From Candidatus Foliamicus numerosus (GTDB lineage: Bacteria > Pseudomonadota > Gammaproteobacteria > Steroidobacterales > Foliamicaceae): a stretch of 64,000 nucleotides of DNA. Position 1 is the stretch's first letter, and each line of letters begins with the position of its first letter. This document shows, one piece after another, positions 34,720-44,033 of the stretch. The notes beneath the pieces are model-generated. The model saw only the letters and a list, made by a program, of their open reading frames with translations. It made no database searches and had not been told where the DNA came from. The position numbers and the translations under genes are program-made. The stretch lies in assembly GCA_028285945.1 (NCBI GenBank), contig JAPYNE010000022.1, positions 1 to 64,000 of the forward strand, read 5' to 3'.

Positions 34720-35625
34720 ATGCCCCGGGAAAATAACAAGAACAGCCGTAATCTCGACTTTGTTGACCCCAAGCGCCTGAGTTTCTCTCAGGCTCATGGC
34801 TACGAAGAGCTGCCGGCACCTCTAAAGCTGGAAGAGCTTCCAAGTAATGCCAGAACGCAGATATGGAATTTTCTTTATGCGTCTCTCACGGAGTGCAAGC
34901 GGGATGATATTTATGGCACATACATTAATGGCCACTGGAAAGGAATTCTTCAGCGTATGCATGGCTTCTTTGACAACTTAGCCCGAGATGACTGGACGGC
35001 GGATTTTGATTTAAATCGGAGGAAACTTCGCGAACATATCGAAGACGACCGGTTCAATAAGGTATTCGACCGCCTCGAATTCATCATGCGTGATCGCGAG
35101 TGCCCATATACCTTTATCCGTGATCTAAACACAGTATTTGAGATGTGTGGTTTAGCCTACACCATTCACCGGAGCCCGCCCCCAAACATACTCCCTGTCG
35201 CCACTCCCGAGGAAGGGAAGGCGCTAGTCGACTCCCTGCATAATCTTCATCGAGCCGGGTTATCAGGCAGCACCTCACATCTTAAAGAGGCATCGGCATG
35301 TATCAATCGCCGCGATTGGTCCGGCGCGGTTCGGGAGAGTATTCATGCTGTGGAGTCTGTATCTCGGAAAATTGATCCGCAAGCGTCACGCACTCTCGCG
35401 CTTGCCTTGGAATCATTAGAGAAGCGGGACGCTCTGCATCCCGCGCTTAAGGAAGCATTCAAGAAGCTATATGGGTACGCATCGGACGAGCAAGGCATTC
35501 GGCACGCGCTGCTGGATCACCCAACAGCCAAGGTTGGCATCGATGAAGCTTTGTTCATGCTTAGTGCATGCGCCTCCTTCGCCAGCTATCTGTGGCGAAA
35601 ACATGTTTCTGGAAGTAGCTTATGA
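34720..35625 (+). CDS. AbiJ-type abortive infection protein with HEPN-like domain
   Basis: 301 residues. The N-terminal part (SFSQAHGYEELPAPLKLEEL, residues 21-40, and on to about 150) matches the AbiJ N-terminal domain type 4. The C-terminal part (about 190-297) is helical and HEPN-like, with LKEAFKKLYGYASDEQG leading to R261-H262 and H267, fitting the R-x(4-6)-H RNase motif. Such proteins are thought to stop growth during phage attack by RNA cleavage. Its stop overlaps the methyltransferase start (ATGA). The gene is distinctly A+T-richer than the chromosome around it, pointing to horizontal transfer. Confidence 0.78.
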   Translation: MPRENNKNSRNLDFVDPKRLSFSQAHGYEELPAPLKLEELPSNARTQIWNFLYASLTECKRDDIYGTYINGHWKGILQRMHGFFDNLARDDWTADFDLNRRKLREHIEDDRFNKVFDRLEFIMRDRECPYTFIRDLNTVFEMCGLAYTIHRSPPPNILPVATPEEGKALVDSLHNLHRAGLSGSTSHLKEASACINRRDWSGAVRESIHAVESVSRKIDPQASRTLALALESLEKRDALHPALKEAFKKLYGYASDEQGIRHALLDHPTAKVGIDEALFMLSACASFASYLWRKHVSGSSL

Positions 35626-38600
35626 CTGAGAGGCGGCTGATTGAGGCGGCGTTTCCGTTGAAACAGGTTTCGCTGGATTCGGTGCATGAGAAAAATGTGC
35701 GGCACGGGCATATTTCCACGCTGCATATCTGGCCTGCACGGCGACCGCTGGCGGCGAGCCGGGCGGCGCTGCTGGCCACGCTTCTGCCCGATCCCGGCGA
35801 TCCGGACAAGCGCCGCGAGTTGCTCCGGCGCATGGCCGGAGAGGTGGTCGAAGTCGCAGATGCCCGAACCGGGAAATTCAAGGAAGAAACTCGCGGCGGC
35901 ATTCTGCATTGGGGGCGCGAACGGGAGCCGACGGAAAAGCACGGCCAGAAAGCGCGCATATCCAGTGAGATAGCGGCGTTTCGCCAAGAGATAAGAAAGG
36001 CTTTCGGGGGAAGGGCGCCGCGAGTTCTCGATCCATTCGCCGGCGGCGGCGCCATTCCGCTGGAAGCGATGCGCTTGGGATGCGAAACGGTGGCTGCCGA
36101 CCTGAATCCTGTCGCTTGGTTCGTGTTGCGTTGCACATTGCACTATCCGCGCCTGCTGGCGGGACAGCGGCGAGCGCTGCCGGATTTCGCTTTGCGCGAC
36201 CGCGACTACATGGAAGCCTTCTTCCAGTCCCGAGGCATCCGGGGCAAGAAAGCGCTGAGGGAGGCCTTGGCTCAGCTGGGACACGGCGACGAGCGGCAGG
36301 CACAGCTATCAACTGGCGCGGGACTAGCCGCCGAAGCCATCGGGCAGGCGGATCTGGCATGGCACTTGCGCGCCTGGGGGCGCCGGATTTTGTCGCAGGC
36401 AAAGCAAGCGCTGGCTGGACGCTACCCCACATACGCAGAGTTCGAACCGCTGCGGCGCAAGGGGAGAAAGCGAACTGATGCGCAACCTGAGCGCCGGTAT
36501 CGCCGCCGCCCGCCAGAATTTTTAGAGCCAGACGGTAACGGAGAAGTATCGGTTGAATATCTCAACGCGGAATTCGACTCACTCTATCTGGAAGACGAGA
36601 CAAATCCGCGATGGGTGGCCAAGCCAACCGTGGCGTACTTGTGGGCACGCACCGTCCGCTGCGGCGGATGTCGGGCGGAAATTCCGTTGTTGAAGACGCG
36701 CTGGCTTTGCAAGAAAGGCAAGAAGCGCGTATTGCTGTCCATGTCGCCCGGCAATGGGCAGGAAGTTGTATTCGGAGTGGAAAAAGAAGTTCCCGAAGGC
36801 AACGGCAGTGCGTCGCAGCGCCGCCAGCATGACCAAGGGCTGGGAGCGGGAACCATGAGCAGCAGTGGCGCTACATGTCCCTGCTGCGGTGTCATCAAGA
36901 CTATGAAAGATATTCGCGTCGATGGGCGTGCCGGCCGCATTGGAGCGCGCCTGACAGCTGTAGTGGTCAGCGGGCAGCAAGGAAAAGAGTATCGGCTTCC
37001 AACTGATATTGAAATTGAGTCTGCATATGTGGATACGGAAGCGCTTGAGGAGATTTATCGGGAGATTCCTTTTGGCTTACCTCAGGAAGCAACGCCAAAA
37101 GCGGGTATAGGCGCGTCTCGGGCTTTTGCCATCGATGGTTATGGGTTGAATTGTTGGCATCAGCTTTTCACGAATCGTCAACTTCTGGCTCTTGGCACGT
37201 TCATTCAGGAAATACAGCGGAATTCCAAAGCTATGGACGATTATGGGGAAGAATGGAGGGAAGCATTGGGCGCGTGTCTAGCCCCTTCGATCAGTCGTTT
37301 GGCTGACCGAGGCAGTAGTTTGGCGACATGGACCAACAATCCAGAAAAAATCCGCAGCACCTTCGCGCGATTTGCATTACCCATGGTTTGGGACTTCTCC
37401 GAATCCTGTCCTTTAGCGAATACTACTGGTGGTTTTATTCAAGCAGTCGAGTGGGTCGCACGCGTCATTGAGCATTTGGCTGCAGCAACGGCCCATGCTC
37501 CTGCGTCAAAGGTGGAATCCATGTCGGCCATCAGTCCACTTCTCGGTTCTTTTGATCTGATTTGCACGGATCCACCTTACTACGATGCCATTCCTTACTC
37601 GGATCTGATGGACTTCTTTCACATCTGGCTACGTCGGACTGCGCATGGACTGTCACCGGAAACGGATGCCGCCTTCGTCGATCCCCTCGGTCCGAAGTGG
37701 AACCTCGAAACCAACGACGGCGAGCTTATTGATGATGCGAGCCGCTTTGGAGGCGATCGGCAAACATCAAAGCGGAACTACGAGGATGGCATGGCGAAAG
37801 CCTTCGCACGATTCCACAAATCACTCGCGGAAGACGGACGGCTGGTGCTGGTTTTCGCCAACAAGCAGCCCGATGCTTGGGAAACGCTGGTGTCAGCGCT
37901 TATCCACGCCGGTTTTGTCGTGACTGCCTCCTGGCCTATTCAGACCGAAATGCAGACTCGGCAGCGTTCCTTGTCTTCCGCAGCGCTGTCGTCGTCAATC
38001 TGGCTGGTGTGCAGGAAACGCCCTGCTGCTGCGCGCCCGGGCTGGAATACCAAAGTTTTGGGAGAAATGCAGGCAAACATCATCAAGCGCTTGCGTGACT
38101 TCTGGGATGCCGGCATTCGGGGGCCGGACTTTGTTTGGGCGGCGACCGGACCGGCGCTTGAGGCTTTCAGCCGACATCCCGTGGTGCGGAAGGCGGACGC
38201 GCCCGGCGAACAATTGACTGTGGCTGACTTTCTGGTTCGAGTGCGGCGAATGGTGGTGGGGTTTGTAGTCAGCAACCTGCTGGCGCAGAACAGCGGAGCC
38301 ACCTACGAACTGGATGACCTCACTACGTACTACCTCCTGCATCGCAGCGACTTCGGCCTTGAACCAGCGCCCGCCGGTGCCTGCATCCTCTATGCGCTGT
38401 CATGCAATCTAGCCGACTCGGACCTCGCGGGCCGGTTCGACGTGCTTGCCCGCGGGAACAAGCGAGCAAGAGGAGCAGATGATGACGCGGACGAGGGCGA
38501 ATCCTCAGCAAGCGAGGCGCGACTCAAGGCATGGAACCGCCGCCGGTCCCGCGACCTTGGCGCAATGTCCCACGACGGCAAGCCGCCACCGTTGATCGAC

Positions 38601-38828
38601 TGCGTTCACAAGCTAATGCAGATCTGGAAGGCAGGCGAGCAAAGTCGCGTGGAGGCTTACTTGGAAGACCAAGGATTGATGCGCCACGAACTCTTCGCAC
38701 GCGTCATTCAAGCGCTGATCGAATTGGCTCAGAGCGGTTCCGAGGAGCGCGCTACGCTAGAATCCATCCAGAATCATATCGCCGCCCGCAGCGGCGCGCC
38801 CGCCCCTCATCAGCAGTCCATGCTGTAA
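35622..38828 (+). CDS. DUF1156 DNA methyltransferase
   Basis: 1068 residues. It begins with the DUF1156 signature (LIEAAFPLKQVSLDSVHEKN, then HGHISTLHIWPARRPLAASR). The SAM site motif DPFAGGG is at 137-143 and the catalytic DPPYYD at 650-655, giving an N6-adenine or N4-cytosine amino-methyltransferase. Between them lie two zinc-ribbon-like pairs, CGGCRAE and CPCCG. The family (COG1743) is the modification partner in helicase-methylase-ATPase type defence loci, where it would mark self DNA. It is followed after 9 bases by the AAA ATPase. Confidence 0.88.
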   Translation: MTERRLIEAAFPLKQVSLDSVHEKNVRHGHISTLHIWPARRPLAASRAALLATLLPDPGDPDKRRELLRRMAGEVVEVADARTGKFKEETRGGILHWGREREPTEKHGQKARISSEIAAFRQEIRKAFGGRAPRVLDPFAGGGAIPLEAMRLGCETVAADLNPVAWFVLRCTLHYPRLLAGQRRALPDFALRDRDYMEAFFQSRGIRGKKALREALAQLGHGDERQAQLSTGAGLAAEAIGQADLAWHLRAWGRRILSQAKQALAGRYPTYAEFEPLRRKGRKRTDAQPERRYRRRPPEFLEPDGNGEVSVEYLNAEFDSLYLEDETNPRWVAKPTVAYLWARTVRCGGCRAEIPLLKTRWLCKKGKKRVLLSMSPGNGQEVVFGVEKEVPEGNGSASQRRQHDQGLGAGTMSSSGATCPCCGVIKTMKDIRVDGRAGRIGARLTAVVVSGQQGKEYRLPTDIEIESAYVDTEALEEIYREIPFGLPQEATPKAGIGASRAFAIDGYGLNCWHQLFTNRQLLALGTFIQEIQRNSKAMDDYGEEWREALGACLAPSISRLADRGSSLATWTNNPEKIRSTFARFALPMVWDFSESCPLANTTGGFIQAVEWVARVIEHLAAATAHAPASKVESMSAISPLLGSFDLICTDPPYYDAIPYSDLMDFFHIWLRRTAHGLSPETDAAFVDPLGPKWNLETNDGELIDDASRFGGDRQTSKRNYEDGMAKAFARFHKSLAEDGRLVLVFANKQPDAWETLVSALIHAGFVVTASWPIQTEMQTRQRSLSSAALSSSIWLVCRKRPAAARPGWNTKVLGEMQANIIKRLRDFWDAGIRGPDFVWAATGPALEAFSRHPVVRKADAPGEQLTVADFLVRVRRMVVGFVVSNLLAQNSGATYELDDLTTYYLLHRSDFGLEPAPAGACILYALSCNLADSDLAGRFDVLARGNKRARGADDDADEGESSASEARLKAWNRRRSRDLGAMSHDGKPPPLIDCVHKLMQIWKAGEQSRVEAYLEDQGLMRHELFARVIQALIELAQSGSEERATLESIQNHIAARSGAPAPHQQSML

Positions 38829-38837
38829 GCCTGTTCC

Positions 38838-40130
38838 ATGATTACCTCCCTGCGTCTAAAAAACTTCAAGAACTTCGCAAACGAAACCCTGCGAATGGGC
38901 CCCTTCACGGTGATCGTGGGCGCAAACGCCAGCGGCAAGAGCAATATCCGCGACGCTTTCCGCTTCCTGCACGGCATCGGCCGCGGCTACCGCCTCGCGG
39001 AAATAATTGGCGGAAAGTACGGAGCGGGAGGCCAGGTTGAATGGGAGCAAATTCGTGGCGCTGTAGATGAAGTCATTCGCATGGGCAAATCCTCCTGTAG
39101 CCTCGGAGTAACAATGCAGCCTTTTTTTACGGGCACACGAAAAAAATCCCACTACTACAACATCCGGGTAAAGCAAAAGCGGGATTCCAGCACGTTCAGT
39201 GTGAGCGGAGAAAAATTTACTGCCGGAAGATCTGCCGTTTACACGAGCCATCCTGCGCATGGCGACCCAGTTCGGGACCAAGGCGATGAAACGCACTTGT
39301 TACTTAGGATGGCAAAAACAGGAGACCAACGAAAGTATGGGAACCGCATATCAGCTCGGCATGATCAGCCGGGACTGACACAAATAGCCGAGCATAAGAG
39401 AGTTGTACAACGCCAAAAAGCAATTGTGAGCAGTGCCATCAACCAGCTGAATGACATGCGTTTTCTTGATTTGTCCCCGGCAAGTCTCCGCAAGCCCGCA
39501 TTTCCTGGGCAAACCATCTTGGGTGATTCCGGCGAGAATCTGCCGACTGTGCTGAAAGAGATTTGCGAAAATCCGAAAAGGCGCCGCGCGTTGATCGAGT
39601 GGACGCGGGAATTGACCCCAATGGACATTCGGGACTTTGCGTTTCCGACAGACCAGACAACCGGGCATATCCAACTCGCCTTCAAAGAAACCAGTGGTAA
39701 GACTGTTTCCGCATACTCGGCATCTGATGGCACGTTGCGTTTTCTGGCCATGCTCGCGGCCTTGCTTGGCAAGAGCCCAGCTCGACTCTACGTTTTTGAG
39801 GAAATCGATAATGGTATTCACCCTTCACGCCTAAGACTGCTCCTCGATCTGATCGAGCGGCAAACTGCGAAAGGCAACATCCAAGTGGTCACTACTACCC
39901 ATTCCCCTGATCTTCTATCTATGATAAGCAATAAGACCTTCGAGCATACTTCCGTGGTTTGTCGCAATCCCGATACAGACGAAGCGGTAATACGCCCCAT
40001 CTCAGAACTGCCAAATGCCAATAAATTGAAGACGTCTCAGGGGCTAGGAAGACTACACACGGGCGGTTGGCTAGAAACCGCCGTATGGTTTAGCGAAGGC
40101 AAGGCCGCGAATAAGGGCAATGAGGAATGA
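38838..40130 (+). CDS. OLD/RecF-like AAA ATPase of embedded module
   Basis: 430 residues, ABC-type ATPase of the AAA_15/AAA_21 group. It starts LRLKNFKNFANETL with Walker A GANASGKSN (28-36), has a helical insertion in the middle, an SDGTLRFLAMLAALL signature region, Walker B LYVFEEIDNGIHP (about 316-328) and the H-loop TTHSPDLL. Such ATPases pair with TOPRIM-like nucleases in OLD, Gabija and PARIS defence systems. The next gene, overlapping by 4 bases, encodes a TOPRIM-like protein. It sits between the methyltransferase and the DUF499 gene, i.e. as cargo of the larger system. A+T-richer than surroundings. Confidence 0.85.
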   Translation: MITSLRLKNFKNFANETLRMGPFTVIVGANASGKSNIRDAFRFLHGIGRGYRLAEIIGGKYGAGGQVEWEQIRGAVDEVIRMGKSSCSLGVTMQPFFTGTRKKSHYYNIRVKQKRDSSTFSVSGEKFTAGRSAVYTSHPAHGDPVRDQGDETHLLLRMAKTGDQRKYGNRISARHDQPGLTQIAEHKRVVQRQKAIVSSAINQLNDMRFLDLSPASLRKPAFPGQTILGDSGENLPTVLKEICENPKRRRALIEWTRELTPMDIRDFAFPTDQTTGHIQLAFKETSGKTVSAYSASDGTLRFLAMLAALLGKSPARLYVFEEIDNGIHPSRLRLLLDLIERQTAKGNIQVVTTTHSPDLLSMISNKTFEHTSVVCRNPDTDEAVIRPISELPNANKLKTSQGLGRLHTGGWLETAVWFSEGKAANKGNEE

Positions 40131-40690
40131 ATGTTCTAATCATTCCCGAGGATTTCCGCAATGATCAGTATCTATTGCAGCCTCTTTTTCAACGACTCTT
40201 CGCTGCTATCGGAAAACCGTCAGCGCGAATCAAAGTGTGCAACGATCCTCTGCTAGGGGGAGTTCAGGAGGCGTTGAAGCCTGCACGTTTAGCAGAGATT
40301 TTTGAACAATACGAGGGAATGACAGATATTTTTGTTTTGTGCGTGGACAGGGATGGCGAAATCGGGCGGAAGCAACGACTAAACCAGATCGAGGGAGAGT
40401 TCGGCGACCCGCAAACGTTCCTTGCCGAAAACGCATGGGAGGAACTGGAAACGTGGACTCTCGCTGGCTTGGATCTCCCATCAAACTGGACTTGGCAGGA
40501 AGTTCGAGCGGAAGTCCATGTCAAGGAACGATATTTCGACAAGCTTGCCAATAAGCGCGGCGTTGCTGATGCACTAGGAGGCGGGCGAAAACTGCTAGGG
40601 GAAGAGGCGGCTCGCCGTATAGATACCATCCGCCAGAAATGCCCTGAAGATTTCGGCAACCTCGCCAAACGCTTGGAGGCGGCGGCGTGA
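40127..40690 (+). CDS. TOPRIM/DUF4276-like protein paired with the AAA ATPase
   Basis: 187 residues. The acidic pattern of a TOPRIM-like fold is visible: Glu8 in LIIPEDFRND, then D74-x-D76 in FVLCVDRDGE, and a later acidic helix AENAWEELETW (100-110). These would bind the metal ions of a nuclease. The gene overlaps both neighbours: ATGA with the ATPase gene and GTGA with the DUF499 gene. I infer the effector nuclease (or nuclease-like) partner of the ATPase. DUF4276 is my best guess for the family. Confidence 0.65.
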   Translation: MNVLIIPEDFRNDQYLLQPLFQRLFAAIGKPSARIKVCNDPLLGGVQEALKPARLAEIFEQYEGMTDIFVLCVDRDGEIGRKQRLNQIEGEFGDPQTFLAENAWEELETWTLAGLDLPSNWTWQEVRAEVHVKERYFDKLANKRGVADALGGGRKLLGEEAARRIDTIRQKCPEDFGNLAKRLEAAA

Positions 40691-43600
40691 CTGCGAAACT
40701 CAGGCCTTGGCACGAACTGGTTCATCTCAAGGACGAGTTGCGAAGCGGGGAGCTTGCGCTGGCGGAATTCGCTGCTGACCTGCACGAAGTCACGCTCGCT
40801 GCCGGGAAGCGACCGGTGTATGAGGATCCGGAGCAGTTCTTTGCGCTGACTTATCCGACCCACACGCTACGGGAACTGGTCAGGGATGTCGCAATGCGGC
40901 TTGCCGGGAAGAGCGACAAGGCTGCGCGCCAACTTGAGCTTACCTACGGCGGTGGCAAAACGCACACGCTGATTACGCTTTACCATTTGTTTGGCAATCC
41001 CGGCGTTTTGCCTGACGTGTCGGCGGTGCGCGAGTTCCGAGAGCATGCGGGCATGGAAATCCCGCAAGCCTTTGTGGCCACGCTGTGCTTTGACAAGATT
41101 GATGTGGAAAAGGGCATTGAGGGCGTGCGTGCGCCGGATGGAGAAACGCGCACGCTGCGGCATCCTTGGAGCGTGCTTGCATATCAACTCGCTGGAGCCG
41201 ACGGCCTGAAGGCCATTCATGCGGAAGGCAAGGCAGAGGAACGCGACACGCCGCCTGCGGAACCACTCTTGGTCAAGCTGCTTGAAACGCCTGGCAAGCA
41301 GGGACTGGCCACGCTGGTTCTGGTGGATGAGGTGTTGATGTACGCCCGCGAGAAAGCAGGGATTGCCAACGTGTGGCGCGAGCGCATCATCGATTTCTTT
41401 CAGTATCTGACCCAAGCCGTGGTCAAGGTGGACCGCGCCGCCCTCGTAGCGTCGCTGCTCGCGACCGATCCCGGAAAGCAGCAAGGCGAGCTTGGCCGAC
41501 AGCTCATGAACGAACTGTTTGCGGTGTTCCGTCGTCAGCGGGAAGAGGGGATCCAACCGGTTCAGCGGCAGGATGTGGCAGAGGTTCTGCGGCGGCGTTT
41601 CTTCAAGAGGGAACATTTGCAAGATCAGGACGCTTTCCGCTCGCATGTGATCGGCGCGGTGCGGGGCCTAGCAAAGCTGGACGAAACCACGGCGAAGGAA
41701 CGGCGGATCGCGGAAGAGCGTTTTCATAAAAGTTTCCCTTTTCACCCGGATCTGACGGACGTTTTGTACAGTCGCTGGACGCAACTTGACAGTTTTCAGC
41801 GCACACGGGGCATTTTGCGTACGCTGGCCCTTGCGTTGCGCGAGGCGGAGCAGTGGGATACGAGCCCCCTGGTGGGTCCTGCGGCATTGCTTCAAGATCC
41901 GGAACGGCAGGAAGCTTCGTCAGCAATGAAGGAACTGGCTAACGTGGCAGCCTCGGCGCATGCCGAAGGTGGCCGAACGGACTGGCTGCCGCTTCTTGAG
42001 GCCGAATGGGATAAGGCCCGGCAGATTCAGAACGAACTTCCTGCGTTGCGTGGCGGGCGTGAAGCGGAACAGGCCGTCGCGTCAGTTTTCCTTTTTTCTC
42101 AGCCAATTGGCCATAAGGCCTCTACCCCGGAACTGCTGCGAATGACAGGGATTTGCGCTCCGGACGCTATCGAGCTGCGTAAAGGTTTAAGCCGTTGGCG
42201 GGAGATTTCTTGGTTCCTAGATGATGAAGATTCGGAAATTGACAGCAAAGGCCAGGAATTGCCGAAATCATGGCGGCTCGGCAACCGGCCGAATCTGCGC
42301 CAGATGCATGACGAAGCCTGCTCCCAACGCGTAACGGACGACGATGTGGAGGCAAAGCTGGTGGAAGCCATCCGCAAATCGAAGGCGGCGCTGGCCAGCA
42401 GCGCAACGGGAACGGGCGCGCAAACGCATCTTTTGCCATCGTTTCCGAAAGATGTGGGCGACGATGGCGTTTTCCGTTATGTTGTGCTTGGTCCCGAGGC
42501 CGCTTCCGAATCGGGCAAACCAAGCAAGCTGGCCCAAAAGTACATTGACGAAACAACGGGACCGAATAAGCCGCGCGTGCATCGAAACGCCGTGGTGCTT
42601 GCGGTTCCGTCACGCGACGGCTTGGAGGCAGCACGCAACGGCGTCCGCTCGTTGCTAGGCTGGGAGGATGTTCAACAGCAACTCGCTAATCAGAAAGTGG
42701 ACCCAGTACGGATGGAGCATCTGCGCCGGCGGATCAGCGATGCTAGAAATCGGGTTCCCGGAACGATTCGGCAGTCTTACTGCGTCGTTGTCACAGTAAA
42801 AGAATCCAATGAAATTCATGCGTTCAAGCTGCCAGCCAGCGCAGGGCCGCTTTTTCCCGAAATCAAGAATGACGAACGCTCGCGCATTAAGGAAACACCC
42901 GTGGACGCGGAGGCGCTGCTGCCGGGAGGCCCCTACGACCTTTGGCGTGAGGATGAAGACACCCGGTTGGTCAAAGATATCGCCGGGGCTTTCGCTCGCG
43001 ACCCGCGGCTTCCGAAAATGCTCAATTCCAGGATTCTTCTGGACACGATTCTTCAGGGTATCGAAAGGGGATTGTTTGCAGCAAGATTGAGGCGACCGGA
43101 CGGAAGTTTCCGCACTTGGTGGCGCTTTGCGGTTGACGAGGAAAGCGCGGCGGATCCGCTGCTAGAACTTGTTCTCCCGGAAAAAGCAGTGCTGACTAGG
43201 CTGCCTCAGCACTTGTTAGCGCCTGATGCGCTGCCCGGGCTATGGCTGGATGGGAAACTGACACTGATGGACATGATTTCGTATTTCTCGGGAAATCATG
43301 TGGTCAGCATCCCGAGAGGAGGATACGATGATCAGGTCGCTATTCCAGCTTGCAAGGAGGAGTGCTTGCGTGACTCAATTGAGGAAGCTGTCCGGGAAGG
43401 AACGGTATGGCTGACGAGTGGCCCGGCATCTTTCTGGAAGGAGAACATCCCGTTCGGCGCAATCGACAAGCATGCCGTTCTTCTGCCTAAGCCCAGTCTC
43501 ATTCCTGCGCAGGAGTTGGTGGACGATGTCTTGCCGGGGGCGTGGCAGGGCGGCGAAACAAATGGAGCGGCGTTAGTGCAGGCACTTTCGCAAGCACGGG

Positions 43601-43980
43601 GAATAGCGATTCCTTGGGGGTTGGCGCGAGACAGCATCAATTTGGCCTTGCAAACCCGATGGCTGGAGGCCGTGGATACACTCGTACGGGACGAAATTTC
43701 GTTCGCTTCGGCAGGCCAATGGAAATTTCGCAGACCGGAACGGGAACCACTTCCACCAGCAACACCGACGGATCAAACAAATTCCGCCAGACTGGATGGG
43801 CCGCAAATTCAAGATCTAGCGGAGCAGTTGCCCAAGCTGTTGGAGGCGGGGGCCGGATGGGATTTGAGGTTCCATGTGAGGGTTTCCATCAGCCCGGAAG
43901 CGCCGGCGGAAACGAGAACGGAAATCGAACGATTGCTGGCGGCAGTCTCAGCGGAATTGAAAATCCCTCCGGCGGACTGA
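40687..43980 (+). CDS. DUF499 ATPase (COG1483)
   Basis: 1097 residues, GTG start overlapping the previous stop. The N-terminus is the DUF499 pattern: PWHELVHLKDELRSGELALAEF, EDPEQFFALTYPTHTLRELV, and the nucleotide loop LTYGGGKTHTL with the Walker lysine at 91. LVLVDEVLMYAREK is the Walker B-like element. The rest is a long multi-domain region of unknown activity. DUF499 proteins accompany DUF1156 methyltransferases and DUF3883 helicases in defence islands. It closes the operon; a hairpin follows. Confidence 0.88.
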   Translation: MTAKLRPWHELVHLKDELRSGELALAEFAADLHEVTLAAGKRPVYEDPEQFFALTYPTHTLRELVRDVAMRLAGKSDKAARQLELTYGGGKTHTLITLYHLFGNPGVLPDVSAVREFREHAGMEIPQAFVATLCFDKIDVEKGIEGVRAPDGETRTLRHPWSVLAYQLAGADGLKAIHAEGKAEERDTPPAEPLLVKLLETPGKQGLATLVLVDEVLMYAREKAGIANVWRERIIDFFQYLTQAVVKVDRAALVASLLATDPGKQQGELGRQLMNELFAVFRRQREEGIQPVQRQDVAEVLRRRFFKREHLQDQDAFRSHVIGAVRGLAKLDETTAKERRIAEERFHKSFPFHPDLTDVLYSRWTQLDSFQRTRGILRTLALALREAEQWDTSPLVGPAALLQDPERQEASSAMKELANVAASAHAEGGRTDWLPLLEAEWDKARQIQNELPALRGGREAEQAVASVFLFSQPIGHKASTPELLRMTGICAPDAIELRKGLSRWREISWFLDDEDSEIDSKGQELPKSWRLGNRPNLRQMHDEACSQRVTDDDVEAKLVEAIRKSKAALASSATGTGAQTHLLPSFPKDVGDDGVFRYVVLGPEAASESGKPSKLAQKYIDETTGPNKPRVHRNAVVLAVPSRDGLEAARNGVRSLLGWEDVQQQLANQKVDPVRMEHLRRRISDARNRVPGTIRQSYCVVVTVKESNEIHAFKLPASAGPLFPEIKNDERSRIKETPVDAEALLPGGPYDLWREDEDTRLVKDIAGAFARDPRLPKMLNSRILLDTILQGIERGLFAARLRRPDGSFRTWWRFAVDEESAADPLLELVLPEKAVLTRLPQHLLAPDALPGLWLDGKLTLMDMISYFSGNHVVSIPRGGYDDQVAIPACKEECLRDSIEEAVREGTVWLTSGPASFWKENIPFGAIDKHAVLLPKPSLIPAQELVDDVLPGAWQGGETNGAALVQALSQARGIAIPWGLARDSINLALQTRWLEAVDTLVRDEISFASAGQWKFRRPEREPLPPATPTDQTNSARLDGPQIQDLAEQLPKLLEAGAGWDLRFHVRVSISPEAPAETRTEIERLLAAVSAELKIPPAD

Positions 43981-43983
43981 GCC

Positions 43984-44009
43984 TGCCGCGCCGAATAGCC
44001 GACGCGGCA
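43984..44009 (+). terminator. Possible terminator of the defence operon
   Basis: TGCCGCG (43984-43990) pairs perfectly with CGCGGCA (44003-44009) with a 12-base loop, followed by a T-rich but interrupted stretch (CGACTCTTCTT). It sits just after the DUF499 stop and faces the 3' end of the convergent oxidoreductase gene. Confidence 0.4.
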
Positions 44010-44033
44010 CGACTCTTCTTGCCTGCATGAGGC

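Noticed and set aside
30660..43980. DISARM or BREX as the name of the defence operon
   Set aside because: No DUF1998 protein, phospholipase-D protein, PglZ or Lon-like BREX protein is present; the DUF1156/DUF499/DUF3883-helicase set fits better.
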